Assembly (NCBI RefSeq): GCF_005543295.1
Contig: NZ_SRSG01000021.1
Coordinates: forward strand, 1-34,393
DNA: 34,393 nucleotides
From: Halalkalirubrum salinum
GTDB lineage: Archaea > Halobacteriota > Halobacteria > Halobacteriales > Haloferacaceae
Direction: 5' to 3'
Shown here in pieces: positions 33,120 to 34,393 of this stretch (position 1 is the first letter of the stretch; each line of letters begins with the position of its first letter). Position numbers and translations under genes: made by a program. The notes under the pieces were generated by a model. That model did not search any database. It saw nothing but the letters and a program-made list of their open reading frames with translations, and was not told the origin of the DNA.

Positions 33120-33845
33120 ATGACCGTTCGATACGGCCCGCTTTCGATCGAGTGGCTCGGCTACGCAACTGCCCGAATCGAGACCGAAGATGGCACCGTC
33201 GTCTACACCGATCCCGGCCGCTATGGCGTGCTCGACGGGCAGTATCCGAAAGACGCAGATCTCGTCGTCGTCACACATAACCACCACTACGACAGCGACG
33301 CGATCGGACAGGTCGCCGACTCGGACGCCACGATCGTGGTCTACGAGGGGGTCGACGCTGCTGAGATCGATCGCGACGTCACGCCAGTTTCGGAGCTCCC
33401 GTTCGACGTGATTCGTGTGACCGACGACGATCACGTCGCAGTCGAGACGGCCGTAGAGACGATCGACGTCTGGTCAGTGCCGGCGTACAACGAACCTGAC
33501 GGCCCCTGTGCGGACGCCGACGGAACCGTCGTTCACCCCAAAGGACTCGGCTGCGGCTACTTGATCGCTGTCGGCGGCGAGCGCGTCTTCTGGCCCGGCG
33601 ACTCGGATGCCCTCGACGGATTTGCAGAGCTTGACGTGTCAGTCTTTCTTGCGAACATCGGCGGAACGGTTGTTTCAGATGCTGAAGCCAGCGCGGATCT
33701 TGCCGATCGGATGCGGCCCGAACTGGTCGTGCCAATCCACTACAACACCCTCGAGATGCTCGAGGCCGACAGCAAGGCATTCGCGGCTGATGTCGCCTCG
33801 CGATCGATCGCGGTTGCACTTGATGAACGCGGCGTCGATCGGTGA
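33120..33845 (+). CDS. Metallo-beta-lactamase-fold hydrolase (UlaG-like)
   Basis: A 241-aa MBL-fold protein. It starts IEWLGYATARIETEDGTVVYTDPG, the UlaG/YtkL-type first strands. The metal motif reads THNHHYDSDAIG (52-63) instead of the usual HxHxDH, so the second His after the Asp is replaced. Further ligands are probable in FWPGDSD (the Asp) and VPIHYNTLEM (the His). Relatives hydrolyse lactones or phosphodiesters; the substrate here is unknown. It starts 54 bases after the gene at 32251 on the same strand and may be co-transcribed with it. Confidence 0.9.
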   Translation: MTVRYGPLSIEWLGYATARIETEDGTVVYTDPGRYGVLDGQYPKDADLVVVTHNHHYDSDAIGQVADSDATIVVYEGVDAAEIDRDVTPVSELPFDVIRVTDDDHVAVETAVETIDVWSVPAYNEPDGPCADADGTVVHPKGLGCGYLIAVGGERVFWPGDSDALDGFAELDVSVFLANIGGTVVSDAEASADLADRMRPELVVPIHYNTLEMLEADSKAFAADVASRSIAVALDERGVDR

Positions 33846-33887
33846 ACAACTGGACGCAGTAAGATATGCCGTCCCGTATCGGCGATC

Positions 33888-34022
33888 GTGAAGACACACG
33901 ATTGGGAGACGCCCGGTGTCGTCCTGATCACTGGAGCGAGTTCTGGGATCGGCGCCGCAGCGGCTCGTCGGTTTGCAGACTCCGGGCGGAACGTAGTGCT
34001 TGCCGCACATAATGAAAAGCGG
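33888..34022 (+). pseudogene. Truncated short-chain dehydrogenase/reductase (SDR), N-terminus only
   Basis: The frame starting GTG at 33888 encodes a clear SDR N-terminus: VVLITGASSGIGAAAARRFA, then DSGRNVVLAAH, the glycine-rich NAD(P)-binding loop and second strand. Homology stops after about 44 residues. The frame then runs on into an unrelated small membrane protein, and the catalytic Tyr-x3-Lys is absent. The remaining roughly 200 residues are missing, so this is a broken gene. Insertion or deletion associated with the mobile element at the right edge is a possible cause. Confidence 0.8.
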
Positions 34023-34055
34023 CGTGGTTATGCGTGTCGAACCCAAATTTTCCGC

Positions 34056-34217
34056 GTGAACTGGACTGCAGTGCTGCACGGGACCGCGACGGTGGTCGCG
34101 GGAGTCGGAGTGTTCGCTTTCGAACAACCGGTCACGATCGGACTGCTTGTCGTTGCAGCCGTACTGTTCGTCGGCGGTATCGTAGTGGCTCGCCGAGACG
34201 ACAAAACGGGGGAGTAA
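34056..34217 (+). CDS. 53-aa two-helix membrane protein
   Basis: The frame of the SDR remnant continues into two strong hydrophobic helices (residues about 5-22 and 27-45 counted from GTG 34056), ending in RRDDKTGE. Counted from that GTG, the protein is a compact helical hairpin of the kind common in haloarchaea. A TATA-like ttatgcg lies about 27 bases upstream. A 9-codon ATG frame (34030-34059) overlaps the GTG by four bases. Read from 33888 instead, it would be a 109-aa chimera. Function unknown. Confidence 0.6.
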   Translation: MNWTAVLHGTATVVAGVGVFAFEQPVTIGLLVVAAVLFVGGIVVARRDDKTGE

Positions 34218-34344
34218 AGCGTCCGTATCAACCGTCCGCGTTCGGTTCGTGTACCGCAGCGATAGAGAGCTACAGGTTCGGTCCCGCGGTTCCCAAAATC
34301 AGTCGATCACATCGGATTAGAGGAAGTGTCTGCTTGGACGTAGT

Positions 34345-34393
34345 GTGAAACCAAACCAAGCAGACAATCAGATCGAAGAAGAGCATCTCCTTA
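34345..34393 (+). mobile_element. Start of probable ISH3-family transposase, cut by window edge
   Basis: The last 49 bases are open from GTG 34345 and read M-K-P-N-Q-A-D-N-Q-I-E-E-E-H-L-L. This resembles the start of ISH3-family transposases as I recall it (T-K-Q-A-D-x-E-I-H-E-D-Q-L-L). An 11-base perfect inverted repeat, TGTCTGCTTGG (34327-34337) and CCAAGCAGACA (34356-34366), spans the start and may belong to the element end. The exact left boundary cannot be placed. Between 34218 and 34326 I see no gene. Confidence 0.5.

Overview
The window is chromosomal DNA from a halophilic archaeon (class Halobacteria). The proteins are strongly acidic. Most genes have an A/T-rich TATA element about 25 bases before the start codon and no visible Shine-Dalgarno site, the usual leaderless haloarchaeal arrangement. 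Typical haloarchaeal families are present: DpsA, amphi-Trp proteins, DUF555/UPF0212, UPF0058, DUF447, the archaeal proteasome beta subunit and CofD. The genus cannot be fixed from the sequence. The hexamer CGATCG is unusually common throughout.

Layout. Positions 1-5100: a three-way-junction DNA structure, a 682-aa acidic coiled-coil protein, a HisG-like protein, and a metal/oxidative-stress neighbourhood (a DUF7260-like protein, an amphi-Trp protein, DpsA). The first two genes of that neighbourhood share TTxGG-N4-CCxAA operator-like palindromes. Positions 5146-8650: an MFS transporter, a two-gene ABC exporter, a tRNA-Lys(CTT) and a displaced 25-base copy of its 3' end. Positions 8651-13718: a TrkA-N/DHH phosphoesterase, a PRC-barrel protein and a 1030-aa FAD/Fe-S 2-hydroxyacid (D-lactate type) dehydrogenase. 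Positions 13.8-14.0 kb hold a gene-free, highly structured stretch that looks like an RNA gene. Positions 14061-17920: malQ, an M20 carbamoylase-type hydrolase and an OGG1-like glycosylase.

Positions 18.0-20.3 kb form an accessory patch: a DUF555 paralogue without its zinc knuckle, a MITE-like element, UPF0058, a solitary TnpB-type element end, a 48-aa protein, a candidate two-hairpin small RNA, a second amphi-Trp protein and a PadR regulator. Positions 20.4-24.7 kb: a class III aminotransferase, a small conserved protein, mutY, a universal stress protein and birA.

Positions 24866-28129 carry four genes (cofD, a Dus-like barrel protein, a CitG-like protein, DUF447), each joined to the next by a 4-base ATGA overlap. 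This is probably a cofactor operon that includes the F420 step catalysed by CofD. It is followed by an HTH-CBS regulator and the zinc-knuckle DUF555 protein, whose 3' end is tandemly duplicated. Positions 29.5-33.8 kb: a small membrane protein, psmB, a GCS2-superfamily protein, a conserved unknown and a metallo-beta-lactamase-fold protein. The right edge holds a truncated SDR gene, a tiny two-helix membrane protein and the first codons of a probable ISH3-family transposase.

The least explained items are the 13.85-13.98 kb hairpin array with near-identical loops, the 19.43-19.52 kb small-RNA candidate, the shared operators at 3.2-4.1 kb, and the overlapping cofD operon.
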